The notes under the pieces were generated by a model. The model was given only the letters and a program-made list of their open reading frames with translations, ran no database searches and was not told the origin of the DNA. A stretch of 64,000 bases of DNA from Thiodiazotropha sp040506705 (GTDB lineage Bacteria > Pseudomonadota > Gammaproteobacteria > Chromatiales > Chromatiaceae). The stretch spans positions 1 through 64,000 of the forward strand of contig JBEVWG010000061.1 of assembly GCA_040506705.1 (NCBI GenBank), in the 5' to 3' direction. A program made the translations under genes and the position numbers. This document shows positions 27,205 through 36,089 of this stretch, piece by piece (position 1 is the first letter of the stretch; each line of letters opens with the position of its first letter).

Positions 27205-27951
27205 TCAGCCTACTGCGTCGAGGATTTCATCTGAAATCTCTGCATTGGTGTAGACATCTTGAACATCATCAAGATCTTCCAGCATATCGATCATACGTAA
27301 CAGTTTATCAGCGTCCCCCTCATCCAGTTCAGCCCGTGTTGAAGCCACATAGGTAACTTCATCATTTTCAGGCTGGAGGCCAGCTGCGATCAGGGTATCC
27401 TTAACCTCTGAAAAACTCTCGGGCGAGGCGATAACATCGATTGTCCCATCATCGTTAACGGTCACATCTTCCGCACCTGCCTCCAAAGCAGCATCCATGA
27501 CACTCTCTTCATCCAATCCTGAGGCAAAACTGATAATCCCCTGCTTTGTAAAGAGATACCCTACTGAACCATCTGTGCCCAGATTACCACCCAATTTACT
27601 GAAGGCGTGACGAACCTCAGAGGCAGTCCGGTTACGATTGTCAGTCATGCAATCCACCATTACCGCAGTTCCGCCTGGACCATAGCCCTCGTAGCGGATT
27701 TCGTCGTAATTTTCACCATCCGTACTACCAGCACCACGTTTGATTGCACGTTCAATGGTATCTTTGGGCATATTCGCCCCAAGTCCCTTATCCATAGCCA
27801 GGCGCAATCGTGGATTTGCATTCGGGTCGCCGCCACCCATTCGAGCTGCCACAGTGATTTCCCGGATTAGTTTCGTCCAGATCTTGCCACGCTTTTTATC
27901 GTTGGCCGCTTTTTTATGCTTGATATTGGCCCACTTACTGTGTCCTGCCAT
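27205..27951 (-). CDS. yebC: YebC/TACO1 family protein
   Basis: 248 residues, the family's normal length, beginning MAGHSKWANIKHKKAANDKKRGK and containing GGDPNANPRLRLAMDKGLGANMP and YEGYGPGGTAVMVDCMTDNRNRT. YebC-type proteins were long called transcription regulators; recent work ties the family to relief of ribosome stalling. It abuts ruvC with no gap and is probably the first gene of the ruv operon. Confidence 0.96.
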   Translation of the reverse strand: MAGHSKWANIKHKKAANDKKRGKIWTKLIREITVAARMGGGDPNANPRLRLAMDKGLGANMPKDTIERAIKRGAGSTDGENYDEIRYEGYGPGGTAVMVDCMTDNRNRTASEVRHAFSKLGGNLGTDGSVGYLFTKQGIISFASGLDEESVMDAALEAGAEDVTVNDDGTIDVIASPESFSEVKDTLIAAGLQPENDEVTYVASTRAELDEGDADKLLRMIDMLEDLDDVQDVYTNAEISDEILDAVG

Positions 27952-28279
27952 ACAAACCTCTCAAAACCGAAGATTCAAACCGGGTAGTTTAACATCCCCC
28001 TGTTCTCTCAGAAACAGAGTAATTTCCAGATACCCCTCAACCCAATCTAACTAATGATAAATAATGTAGCCGAGAGCCGATAAAATCGATCAACAGCAGC
28101 CTGACCGACTTGATACAGCAATATGCTGTAATTCAGAATCTGATTTTGATATCCAATGATCCATGCAAAGCTATCCGTGATAGGTTACATTTATAATTTA
28201 TTGGCAGCTTTATTATTAAAGACCTTAGCGATCTACAATAGATTTAAGATTCACCTTAGCAACCCCAGATATGTAGGCT
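27952..28279. other. Divergent promoter region between yebC-ruvCAB and the HDOD gene
   Basis: 328 bp. It contains a perfect 17-bp palindrome (listed separately). I looked for a LexA-type CTGT-N8-ACAG box for ruv regulation and found none. Confidence 0.5.
28114..28130. promoter_or_regulatory. 17-bp perfect palindrome, possible operator
   Basis: TACAGCA-ATA-TGCTGTA. It lies about 150 bp upstream of the HDOD gene and 160 bp upstream of yebC. The arms are in the opposite order to a LexA box. The regulator is unknown. Confidence 0.35.
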
Positions 28280-29707
28280 ATGTCCCAGACTGTTGAAGAG
28301 TGGGTACGACAAATCTCCGCTGAACCACTTCCCGTTATGCAGCGGACCCTGACCCAGGTCAGAGATTTACTCGATAAAAAAACGAGCGTCAACCACTCCC
28401 GGCTCGCTGAAGTTATCTCCCGTGACCCGGGGTTCAGCTTGTATGTCCTGCAGCAGTTGAGGAATCCATCCAATCAGCCGAAGGAAGCAATCACCAGAAT
28501 TTCATTGGCTATTCCAATGCTGGGAATGGCACTGATTGAAAAAGCCAGCAAAACCCTCCCCTGCCTGGAAGATAAGCTGAAAGGCCCACCGAGAAGAGGA
28601 CTCATCGGCTGTTACAGCCGAGCTGTCCATGCCGCCTGTTATGCGCGAGGCCTGTCAGAGTTCCGCAACCAATCTGATGGCGATACACTTTATACAGGTG
28701 CTCTGCTGCATGATATCGGTGAAATGGCCATCTGGTCTGACGCACCGGACACCATGATCAGGATTCAGAAAAAAATTGAGGCCGGTGATGATAGAGAGAG
28801 TGTTGCTCAGGCTGAATTGGGCTTTACCTTTGAAACACTCAACATCAAATTAAGTGAACGCTGGCAACTGCCTGACTTAATCAGGGACGCACAAGGCAGC
28901 GCCAACAGCTTTCAACCTAAACCACTCACGGTAATGCTGGCTTCTACCCTGGCGCGGGAAACCACTCTGGGCTGGAGTAGTAAGAAAACAGTGGCGGATT
29001 TAGAGCTGTTGGCTGAATTTCTTGAAATTCCCCAGGAACAGGCCATCTCCAGACTGCATAAACTTGCAGCAGAGACAGCTCGAACTCTTCAGGCACTACC
29101 CCTGCCACTGCCTGCCTTTTTCATCATCTGCGGTGATGAGAAACCGGTCAAGAAAACCCAGCCTGAGACCGCTAAAGCGGCACCAGCGAAAAAGGTAGCC
29201 AGCGAGAAGAGACCCACCCCCGTACCCCCCAAGGCCGCTAATCCACCGCCGCCAAAAAAGAGTAATCCTCTACAAGATATGCTCAGTAGTGCGCTTGAGC
29301 AGATGCATCAGGATCTGGGTTTGAGTCGTACAATGTTTGCCATGCTCAGCCCCGACCGAAAGATGCTCAGGTCACGCCTTGTCATCGAGTCAGAACAACA
29401 ACTCTCCCTGAAAGACTTCGCGCTAGACTTTAAAAACCCAAGTTTATTCAAAATATTACTTAATAAACCTCAAGCAATATCTCTCAATAAGGGTAATGCT
29501 GAAAAATATCTGGCCATGATTCCTCCAGAGGCAAAAGAGCAGATCAACACGAGTGGATTTATCTCGATGTCGATCTTTATTCGCAACAAGCCGGTGGGGT
29601 TATTTTATGCTGACAACGGCTTGAGTGGCCCTGGTGTAACACGGCAACAGTTCGAGAATTTCAAGGCGATATGTCAGAAGGTAATGAAAACTATGAGCAC
29701 ACCATAG
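28280..29707 (+). CDS. HDOD domain signalling protein with C-terminal GAF-like domain
   Basis: 475 residues, cytoplasmic. HDOD domain at about 15-270 (SRDPGFSLYVLQQLRNPSNQ, GALLHDIGEMAIW), then a lysine/proline/alanine linker (about 288-330), then a GAF-like domain (about 335-475; LSRTMFAMLSPDRKMLRSRL, PVGLFYADNG). HDOD proteins without a nuclease or GGDEF partner act in stress, biofilm and cell-cycle signalling in gammaproteobacteria. Stand-alone gene with its own promoter region. Output is not predictable. Confidence 0.82.
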   Translation: MSQTVEEWVRQISAEPLPVMQRTLTQVRDLLDKKTSVNHSRLAEVISRDPGFSLYVLQQLRNPSNQPKEAITRISLAIPMLGMALIEKASKTLPCLEDKLKGPPRRGLIGCYSRAVHAACYARGLSEFRNQSDGDTLYTGALLHDIGEMAIWSDAPDTMIRIQKKIEAGDDRESVAQAELGFTFETLNIKLSERWQLPDLIRDAQGSANSFQPKPLTVMLASTLARETTLGWSSKKTVADLELLAEFLEIPQEQAISRLHKLAAETARTLQALPLPLPAFFIICGDEKPVKKTQPETAKAAPAKKVASEKRPTPVPPKAANPPPPKKSNPLQDMLSSALEQMHQDLGLSRTMFAMLSPDRKMLRSRLVIESEQQLSLKDFALDFKNPSLFKILLNKPQAISLNKGNAEKYLAMIPPEAKEQINTSGFISMSIFIRNKPVGLFYADNGLSGPGVTRQQFENFKAICQKVMKTMSTP

Positions 29708-29773
29708 AAGAATCACTATTATCGCTGAATAATTCACGCTTTTAGAACTCATCAAATGTTTTGACCAAAGTCA

Positions 29774-30433
29774 TTGCTTCCACCATTTCAAACGCTAGGA
29801 TACCCTCTCCTAGTCAATGCCCATGGGGAAACCGTGCCACAGCAGATCAGCTATCAAATTGAAAAAAACCTCTATCTCAGCATTACCGACCGCTGCACGC
29901 TGGAATGTGCCTTTTGTCCAAAAACACTAGGGGATATGACGGTAAAAGGGTATGACCTAACTCTGGATCACCGCCCTACAGCCGAAGAGGTTATCGCCTC
30001 AATCGATGATCCTTCGAAGTATGATGAAATTGTCTTTTGCGGTTATGGTGAACCTACGCTCAGGCTCAACGTATTGCTGGAAGTGGCCCGCCACATTAAA
30101 AAGCATGGTGGTCGGGTTCGTGTGAATACAGATGGCTTATGCAATCTGGTGCACAAGCACGACACGTTACCAGAGCTGGCTGAGTGCGTTGACGCCCTAT
30201 CGATTTCCCTGAATGCCCAGAATAGCGAGATTTACGATCAGCACTGTCGACCCAATCTGCCGGGCTCCTACCAGGCGATGATGGCTTTTCTCAGTCGGGC
30301 GCCTGACTATATATCCGATGTGACAGCAACAGCAATTGATGGCCTGGAAGGTGTCGATATTGAATCCTGTGAAGGAATCGCCAGACAGTTAAAGGTTAAA
30401 TTCCGCCGTCGCGAACTCGATGTCGTGGGTTAA
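29774..30433 (+). CDS. TatD-associated radical SAM protein
   Basis: 219 residues, start probably TTG at 29774 (no in-frame ATG nearby). The cluster-binding C41-x3-C45-x2-C48 (DRCTLECAFCPK) is preceded by NLYLSIT, and IVFCGYGEPTLRLNVLLEV supplies the SAM-binding GE motif. The whole matches the small TIGR04038-type radical-SAM proteins often encoded beside TatD nucleases. No tatD lies here; instead the gene is 5 bp ahead of yhcC and then ubiUV. Substrate unknown. Confidence 0.8.
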   Translation: MLPPFQTLGYPLLVNAHGETVPQQISYQIEKNLYLSITDRCTLECAFCPKTLGDMTVKGYDLTLDHRPTAEEVIASIDDPSKYDEIVFCGYGEPTLRLNVLLEVARHIKKHGGRVRVNTDGLCNLVHKHDTLPELAECVDALSISLNAQNSEIYDQHCRPNLPGSYQAMMAFLSRAPDYISDVTATAIDGLEGVDIESCEGIARQLKVKFRRRELDVVG

Positions 30434-30438
30434 GCCCG

Positions 30439-31356
30439 ATGACCACTCTGGCCGATCATGTTCCAACTTTTGGGCAATATTTGCTCAAGAAATATGGCGA
30501 GCGTGTACATAAAATAGCTTTAGACACAGCCTTCACCTGCCCCAACAGAGATGGTAGCAAAGGTCGCGGAGGCTGCACCTTTTGTAACAATGTATCGTTC
30601 AGTCCCAACGGACGTGATAGCAAGCCGATCCATGAGCAAATCAGTGCCGGCCGAGAGGTGATCAGCAAACGTACTGGCGCAGTTAAATACCTTGCTTATT
30701 TTCAAGCCTATACAAATACCTACGACAAAGTCGAACGCTTGGCGGAACGTTATGACGAAGCGTTGAAGGAGAAAGATGTCATAGGCCTCTCTATCGGCAC
30801 TCGACCGGACTGTGTACCTGATGACGTACTGAATCTTCTCAGCCACTACCAATCTGAAGGATATGAAATATGGCTCGAATTGGGCCTGCAGAGTGCGTTT
30901 GATGAAACCCTCGAACGGGTCAATCGTGGACATGGTTTTGCTGAATATGCGGATGCTGTAGAGCGTACAAGAGGTCGAGGCATCAAGGTTTGTACCCACA
31001 TGATAGCTGGCCTCCCTGGGGAAACCGGCCTGCATAACCGGGAGAGCCTGCGCAGAATTACTGAACTGGGTACCGATGGCCTAAAATTGCACCCACTGCA
31101 TATCGTCAAAGGAACCCAGCTTGCCAATACCTGGCGAGCCGGTGATTACACACCTTTGACCTTGAAGGAGTATATCCAGATCGCTGCGGATCTGGTTGAG
31201 CAAGCACCTGAAGATATTGTGTGGCACCGGCTCACAGGTACTGCTTCGGAGACCATACTACTCGCACCAGCATGGTGCTCATGGAAATGGCGTGTACTAA
31301 ACGGAATCGCTAGTGAACTACAACGCCGTCAGGAAAACTGTCTGCGTGTCGCCTGA
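30439..31356 (+). CDS. yhcC: Radical SAM protein, TIGR01212/YhcC family
   Basis: 305 residues. The family's unusual cysteine spacing is visible: C34, then C46 and C49 in GGCTFCNN. Further markers are KYLAYFQAYTNTYDKVE, IGTRPDCVPDDVL, EIWLELGLQSAFDETLERVNRGH and MIAGLPGETG. E. coli YhcC is a poorly characterised radical-SAM enzyme. It lies 5 bp behind another radical-SAM gene and 23 bp before ubiU, so it is transcribed with anaerobic ubiquinone genes. Confidence 0.9.
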   Translation: MTTLADHVPTFGQYLLKKYGERVHKIALDTAFTCPNRDGSKGRGGCTFCNNVSFSPNGRDSKPIHEQISAGREVISKRTGAVKYLAYFQAYTNTYDKVERLAERYDEALKEKDVIGLSIGTRPDCVPDDVLNLLSHYQSEGYEIWLELGLQSAFDETLERVNRGHGFAEYADAVERTRGRGIKVCTHMIAGLPGETGLHNRESLRRITELGTDGLKLHPLHIVKGTQLANTWRAGDYTPLTLKEYIQIAADLVEQAPEDIVWHRLTGTASETILLAPAWCSWKWRVLNGIASELQRRQENCLRVA

Positions 31357-31379
31357 ATCTGAGATCAAAGAGAAGCGTT

Positions 31380-32375
31380 ATGGAACTAGTCTGCCCTGCT
31401 GGCAACCTACCCTCACTGAAATCAGCAGTCGATAATGGTGCTGATGCAATCTATTTTGGATTGCAAAATGATACCAATGCACGCCATTTCCCCGGCCTCA
31501 ATTTCAACTTAAAGCGCGCCCGGGATGGCATTACCTACGCGAAGTCTCGAGGCAAAAGGGTATTCATGGCGATAAATACCTACCCCAGACCGGAAGGCTG
31601 GGAGAGGTGGTGTCAGGCAGTCGACAGTGCCGCATCACTAGGGGTTGACGCACTTATTTGTGCTGATATCGGCATACTCAGATATGCATCAGAACACTAC
31701 CCCGATCTCAACCTCCATCTCTCGGTACAGGCATCAAGTACCAATCACCAGGCCCTCGCCTTCTATGCAGAATCTTTTGCTATAAAGCGAGCGGTACTAC
31801 CGAGGGTTCTCTCCCTCAGCCAGGTAAAGCAGGTCATCGAAAATACCCAGGTTGAGATCGAGATCTTCGGATTCGGCAGTCTCTGTGTGATGGTCGAGGG
31901 ACGCTGCATACTCTCCTCTTATGTCACAGGCGAATCCCCCAATACACATGGCGCCTGCTCCCCTGCCCAATATGTCGATTACCGTGAGACAAGCCAGGGA
32001 TTGGAGTCGAGACTCAACGGCCTGCTGACAGATCGTTATGCCCGTGGCGAACAAGCAGGCTACCCAACTATATGCAAAGGCCGATTTGCAGTAGGAGATC
32101 ATACCTACTACGCCTTAGAAGAACCTACCTCTTTGAATACACTTGAGTTATTACCAAAGCTTCAAGACGCGGGAGTGAAGGCCATAAAAATTGAAGGCAG
32201 GCAGCGGTCACCAGCCTATGTCGGACAGGTTACAAAAATCTGGCGCGAAGCCATAGACAGCTGCCAACAGGATCCACAAGCATATCAACCCAAAGCCGCA
32301 TGGCAGAATCTGCTCGACCAGGTTTCTGAAGGCACCTCCACCACACTCGGTCCTTACTACAGACCATGGCAATAG
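31380..32375 (+). CDS. ubiU: O2-independent ubiquinone hydroxylase subunit UbiU (U32 family)
   Basis: 331 residues. MELVCPAGNLPSLKSAVDNG is the U32/UbiU start. The four cluster cysteines fall at C169, C176, C193 and C232, the same numbers as in E. coli UbiU. With UbiV it forms a [4Fe-4S] heterodimer needed for ring hydroxylations of ubiquinone without oxygen, using prephenate as hydroxyl donor. UbiV follows after 4 bp; UbiT is 7 kb away at 40680-41174. Confidence 0.95.
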   Translation: MELVCPAGNLPSLKSAVDNGADAIYFGLQNDTNARHFPGLNFNLKRARDGITYAKSRGKRVFMAINTYPRPEGWERWCQAVDSAASLGVDALICADIGILRYASEHYPDLNLHLSVQASSTNHQALAFYAESFAIKRAVLPRVLSLSQVKQVIENTQVEIEIFGFGSLCVMVEGRCILSSYVTGESPNTHGACSPAQYVDYRETSQGLESRLNGLLTDRYARGEQAGYPTICKGRFAVGDHTYYALEEPTSLNTLELLPKLQDAGVKAIKIEGRQRSPAYVGQVTKIWREAIDSCQQDPQAYQPKAAWQNLLDQVSEGTSTTLGPYYRPWQ

Positions 32376-32379
32376 CTCT

Positions 32380-33273
32380 ATGAATTCTCACCCCAAACTA
32401 TCTCTCGGCCCGATTCTCTACTACTGGTCAAGAGAGGACCTTTTCGAATTCTATGAACAAGCCGCAGAGATGCCGGTAGATATCATATACCTTGGGGAAA
32501 CTGTCTGTTCCAAACGTCGCAGCCTCAAGACCGATGACTGGATCGAAATCGCTACACGCTTGAGCGATCAGACAGAGAAGCAGATCGTGCTCTCAACATT
32601 GGCACTACTGGAAGCGGAATCTGAGCTTAAAACCCTCAAGCGAATCTGTGAAAATGGCCGCTTTCTGGTCGAAGCGAATGATGTTGGCGCCATCCAGATC
32701 TTAAGCAACCTGCAACTCCCCTTCGTTACTGGACCGAGTATCAATATCTATAACCCGGAAACCCTGAAACTACTTACGAGTAAAGGGTTAAGTCGCTGGG
32801 TGATGCCACTGGAACTGGGTAAATCCACCCTGGAGCTCATGCAACAGCAACGTCCAGATGGCGTGGAAACAGAAGTTTTTTGCTATGGCAGGATGCCGCT
32901 TACCCTTTCAGCACGCTGCTTTACGGCTCGATCTCACAATCTCCCAAAGGATGATTGCCAGTATAAGTGTATCGACTATCCGGATGGCAGGCTTCTCTCA
33001 ACTCAGGATGGGGAATCGTTTCTGGCTTTGAACGGCATTCAAACTGTATCAGCCAAAAGCTGCAATTTACTCCCTGAACTGGAAGAGTTGAAAAAGCTGC
33101 AGGTTGATGTCATAAGAATCAGCCCCCAATCCCAATTCACCGGGAAGATCGTAAATGCATACCGTCAAGCCCTGTCCGGCAATCAGCCAGGCGATCTGAG
33201 CAAATACATCCCACAGGGCAGCTGTGATGGCTACTGGCATGAAGACATTGGCTTATCAGCCAGCAGCCACTGA
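32380..33273 (+). CDS. ubiV: O2-independent ubiquinone hydroxylase subunit UbiV (U32 family)
   Basis: 297 residues. Its cluster cysteines are C43 (LGETVCSKRR), C180, C193 and C197; the last three match E. coli UbiV numbering exactly and the first is shifted by four. Partner of UbiU in anaerobic ubiquinone synthesis. Last gene of the four-gene operon; a MITE begins 8 bp after its stop, so the element may alter transcription termination. Confidence 0.94.
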   Translation: MNSHPKLSLGPILYYWSREDLFEFYEQAAEMPVDIIYLGETVCSKRRSLKTDDWIEIATRLSDQTEKQIVLSTLALLEAESELKTLKRICENGRFLVEANDVGAIQILSNLQLPFVTGPSINIYNPETLKLLTSKGLSRWVMPLELGKSTLELMQQQRPDGVETEVFCYGRMPLTLSARCFTARSHNLPKDDCQYKCIDYPDGRLLSTQDGESFLALNGIQTVSAKSCNLLPELEELKKLQVDVIRISPQSQFTGKIVNAYRQALSGNQPGDLSKYIPQGSCDGYWHEDIGLSASSH

Positions 33274-33877
33274 AGTGCTAGTGTGGTGTAACGTATAGAC
33301 TGTACCAATCAGCGAGACGCTAAGCCGTTAGCTGCTAGGCGCGCGGCTTGGAATGGTGCGCCCATTCCAAGCCACTCAACGCCCTGAAGGAAGTGCCCTT
33401 GGGAAGCAATGCAGATGACGGCTTAGCGTCTCGCCCGTAGGGAGGCCCGTCAATGCCTAAATCCTGGGTTGCAACGCTTGACAAGGACGCTGCCATTACC
33501 TGCGCGCTGCGCCTGGTTTTGAGACATTGACGGATCTCTGATTGGTACAGTTTATACGTTACACCACACTAGTTCATACTGGATCTGTCGTCTTCGCTCC
33601 CAAGAAGTAGTATTTAGATTCTGCCCAATTATCGATCATCCATTGTAAAATCCTCCTCTGCAGCCTGCCCTCTTAACAGAGTGGATCAGCAGCTACGTCA
33701 TTTCACATTCAAGTGTAATTGCTTTGCCAGCTATTATCAGAGGCCTCCTTTTTCAATGGCTTGATAACTAAAAGATTTATATAGTTATGGGTTTATGACA
33801 ATCTATACTATGGAACATCCATAGCCCCGAAACCAATCACGGATGAAATAGCTCTTTTTCTCACATAAGGTTTTCGC
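33274..33877. other. Intergenic region containing the MITE and the promoter of the receptor operon
   Basis: 604 bp. Beyond the MITE, about 300 bp of AT-rich DNA lie before the TonB-dependent receptor gene and should contain its promoter. I could not assign -35/-10 elements with confidence and saw no RNA gene. Confidence 0.5.
33281..33569. mobile_element. 289-bp MITE with 32-bp terminal inverted repeats and TA flanks
   Basis: The ends are 33281-33312 (starting GTGTGGTGTAACGTATA) and its reverse complement at 33538-33569, with one mismatch in 32. TA lies on each side, inside CTAG, as expected for IS630/Tc1-mariner targets. It has no transposase. The interior folds: a 16-bp perfect stem (33313-33328 with 33418-33433) encloses an 11-bp hairpin (33345-33355 with 33363-33373), and CCGTCAATG at 33447 pairs with 33525-33533. 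It is inserted 8 bp after ubiV. Confidence 0.88.
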
Positions 33878-36079
33878 ATGTACAACCGAGAGTATCTAGT
33901 CAATATCATCACTTCGCTATTTGTCTCAATAGCGTTTTTTTCATCATCGAATCTGTGTGCAGACAATCATCTCAATGACTTCTCTGAAAGCTATTTTTAC
34001 GATGAACTTCCAGTTGTCCTCTCCGCATCCAGGCTAAGTCAGTCACAGGCTGACACACCGACTGCGATGACGGTTATAGACAGACAAATGATCGAGGCCA
34101 GCGCAGCACTGAATATACCCGATCTACTCAGGTTGGTGCCTGGATTTACCATTGGTTTTTACGCAGGCTCACGAGCAACAGTCAGCTACCATGGGCACGC
34201 GGATGAATATGCGAGAGACATGCAGGTTCTGATCGATGGGCGTTCGATCTATGATCCTGTCTACGGCGGTATTCCCTGGTCTGAAATTCCACTCAGTCTT
34301 GATGAGATATTACGCATCGAAGTGATACGTGGACCAAATGCCGCTGCCTATGGGTCGAACTCATATGCAGGGGTTATCAATATAGTCACAGACCGCCCTA
34401 AAGACCTTCTGGGCACGACCATCTCCACTACTATGGGCTATGGCCAAACTCGTTATATTGAGGCAGCCCACGCAGCCACATCAGGAGATTTTGACTATCG
34501 CGTGTCTGCCAGTTACGAAGAAGATCAAGGCTTTGACAATCGCGATGATGCCAGCCGAACCAAATGGTTAAAATTTGACAGTGACTATCACCTCAACCAG
34601 AGCAGTACCATTAGTACCGAACTCGGGATAGTAGGCAGCAACTCAGACGAAGGCCATCCAAATCTATTACAGGAAGATCGTGAGCTGGAAACCAGCTACA
34701 ACTACCAATCCATAGAGTGGAACCACCTCCTCACACCAGACAATCAGATCAATATACAGTTTTATCATAACTACTACGAAGTCGATGACACTTATCAGTC
34801 CCCATCAATATCTCAACAGATCATAGCCAATGAAGATCTGCAGGAGTATGACGAGGCCATCAGACCAGATATCTTTGCAGGGTTGATATCCGGTGGTATG
34901 TATGACTTTGAGTCACTACTTCAAGCCCTTAATATGACAGACTCACCGTTTGTCTTTTCCTGGCTCGGCCTTAAATCACATCGTTATGATCTGGAAATTG
35001 AAAATACACTGGAACCGATAGATGATCTTAGAGTCGCCTGGGGTGTCGGAGCGCGTCATGATCGTGGAGAGAGTCCTTGGTTATTCCAGAAAGATAAGGC
35101 CATTTCAAGAGATTTATATAGACTCTTTATAAACAGTGAGTGGTATGCAACAGAGAGTGTTGTGGTAAATGCAGGCACGATGCTGGAAAAATTTGAAGGA
35201 AAGAAAGAGGTGTACTCACCACGCCTCGGCATTAATTATCACTTAACAGAGGAAAACACCATACGAATAAGTGGCTCAAGAGCATACAGGATGCCAACCA
35301 TCTATGAAGACAATGTTAACCTGTCTATCTATCTCGACTCTCAGGATGACCCATTAAATACCTGGGTAGTGAGCACAGAAGAGCTGGAACCTCAGCGAAT
35401 TGATCGCATCGAAGCTGGCTTTTTCAGCCACTTATCCGATTACGCACTTAATTTTGATATATGTCTTTTTCACGAAGAGTATGAAGAGATAATTGACCAG
35501 TATGGTAATTTAGATATTCGTGACCCTGACCGAGGCGTAACAGACCCTATTGACCGGGAAATACTCTATCAATTCAACCGATTTTATCAGCGAGGCGCAT
35601 TTACCTATACCAACTTCGGAGAGGTTGAAATCAATGGCTTGGAATTCGAACTCGATTTCAGACCTACAAAAAGAGATATGGTATTTTTTGGTTTCAGTTA
35701 TCTAAATGTCAGTGGTAATGAAATAAAACGTTTAAAAGATGGTGTCTACAGTTATCGCGAGAATGCTGATGAGAAAATACCTCAGAGAACTTTCAGCCTG
35801 CTGGCAAGCCATACATTTGATGATGGTGTTAGTATCAGCGCAGGCTACTACTTCACTGATGAGATGGAGTGGCCAGGAGAAGGTGATGCTGTTCCAAACT
35901 TCAGCCGCCTTGATGTGAAATTCAATAAAAAAATAGTGCTCGATAAAGCAAAACTTAATATTGCATTGATTCTGCAAAATATCCACGAAGAAAATTACGA
36001 TTTCTATAATGGGGATGCTATCAATGAACAGAATATATGGGAAAGACGGGCCTATTTGCAGGCCAAATTGAACTATTGA
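33878..36079 (+). CDS. TonB-dependent outer membrane receptor
   Basis: 733 residues. Signal peptide about 1-28 (ending SSNLCA). Plug domain about 45-165: LPVVLSASRLSQSQADTPTA, IPDLLRLVPGF, VLIDGRSIYDP, IEVIRGPNAAAYGSNSYAGVINI. A beta-barrel follows and ends in an aromatic residue (AKLNY), as needed for BAM assembly. The resemblance is to receptors for siderophores or other small ligands; the ligand is unknown. It is the first gene of an operon with a periplasmic binding protein and a BarA-like kinase. Such a receptor might deliver the ligand that is sensed. No TonB/ExbBD is adjacent. Confidence 0.88.
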   Translation: MYNREYLVNIITSLFVSIAFFSSSNLCADNHLNDFSESYFYDELPVVLSASRLSQSQADTPTAMTVIDRQMIEASAALNIPDLLRLVPGFTIGFYAGSRATVSYHGHADEYARDMQVLIDGRSIYDPVYGGIPWSEIPLSLDEILRIEVIRGPNAAAYGSNSYAGVINIVTDRPKDLLGTTISTTMGYGQTRYIEAAHAATSGDFDYRVSASYEEDQGFDNRDDASRTKWLKFDSDYHLNQSSTISTELGIVGSNSDEGHPNLLQEDRELETSYNYQSIEWNHLLTPDNQINIQFYHNYYEVDDTYQSPSISQQIIANEDLQEYDEAIRPDIFAGLISGGMYDFESLLQALNMTDSPFVFSWLGLKSHRYDLEIENTLEPIDDLRVAWGVGARHDRGESPWLFQKDKAISRDLYRLFINSEWYATESVVVNAGTMLEKFEGKKEVYSPRLGINYHLTEENTIRISGSRAYRMPTIYEDNVNLSIYLDSQDDPLNTWVVSTEELEPQRIDRIEAGFFSHLSDYALNFDICLFHEEYEEIIDQYGNLDIRDPDRGVTDPIDREILYQFNRFYQRGAFTYTNFGEVEINGLEFELDFRPTKRDMVFFGFSYLNVSGNEIKRLKDGVYSYRENADEKIPQRTFSLLASHTFDDGVSISAGYYFTDEMEWPGEGDAVPNFSRLDVKFNKKIVLDKAKLNIALILQNIHEENYDFYNGDAINEQNIWERRAYLQAKLNY

Positions 36080-36089
36080 CAACTAAGTT

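Noticed and set aside
27952..28279. LexA box controlling yebC-ruvCAB
   Set aside because: CTGTTCTCTCAGAAACAG near 28000 has the wrong spacing (N10, not N8), and the 17-bp palindrome has its arms in the reverse order.
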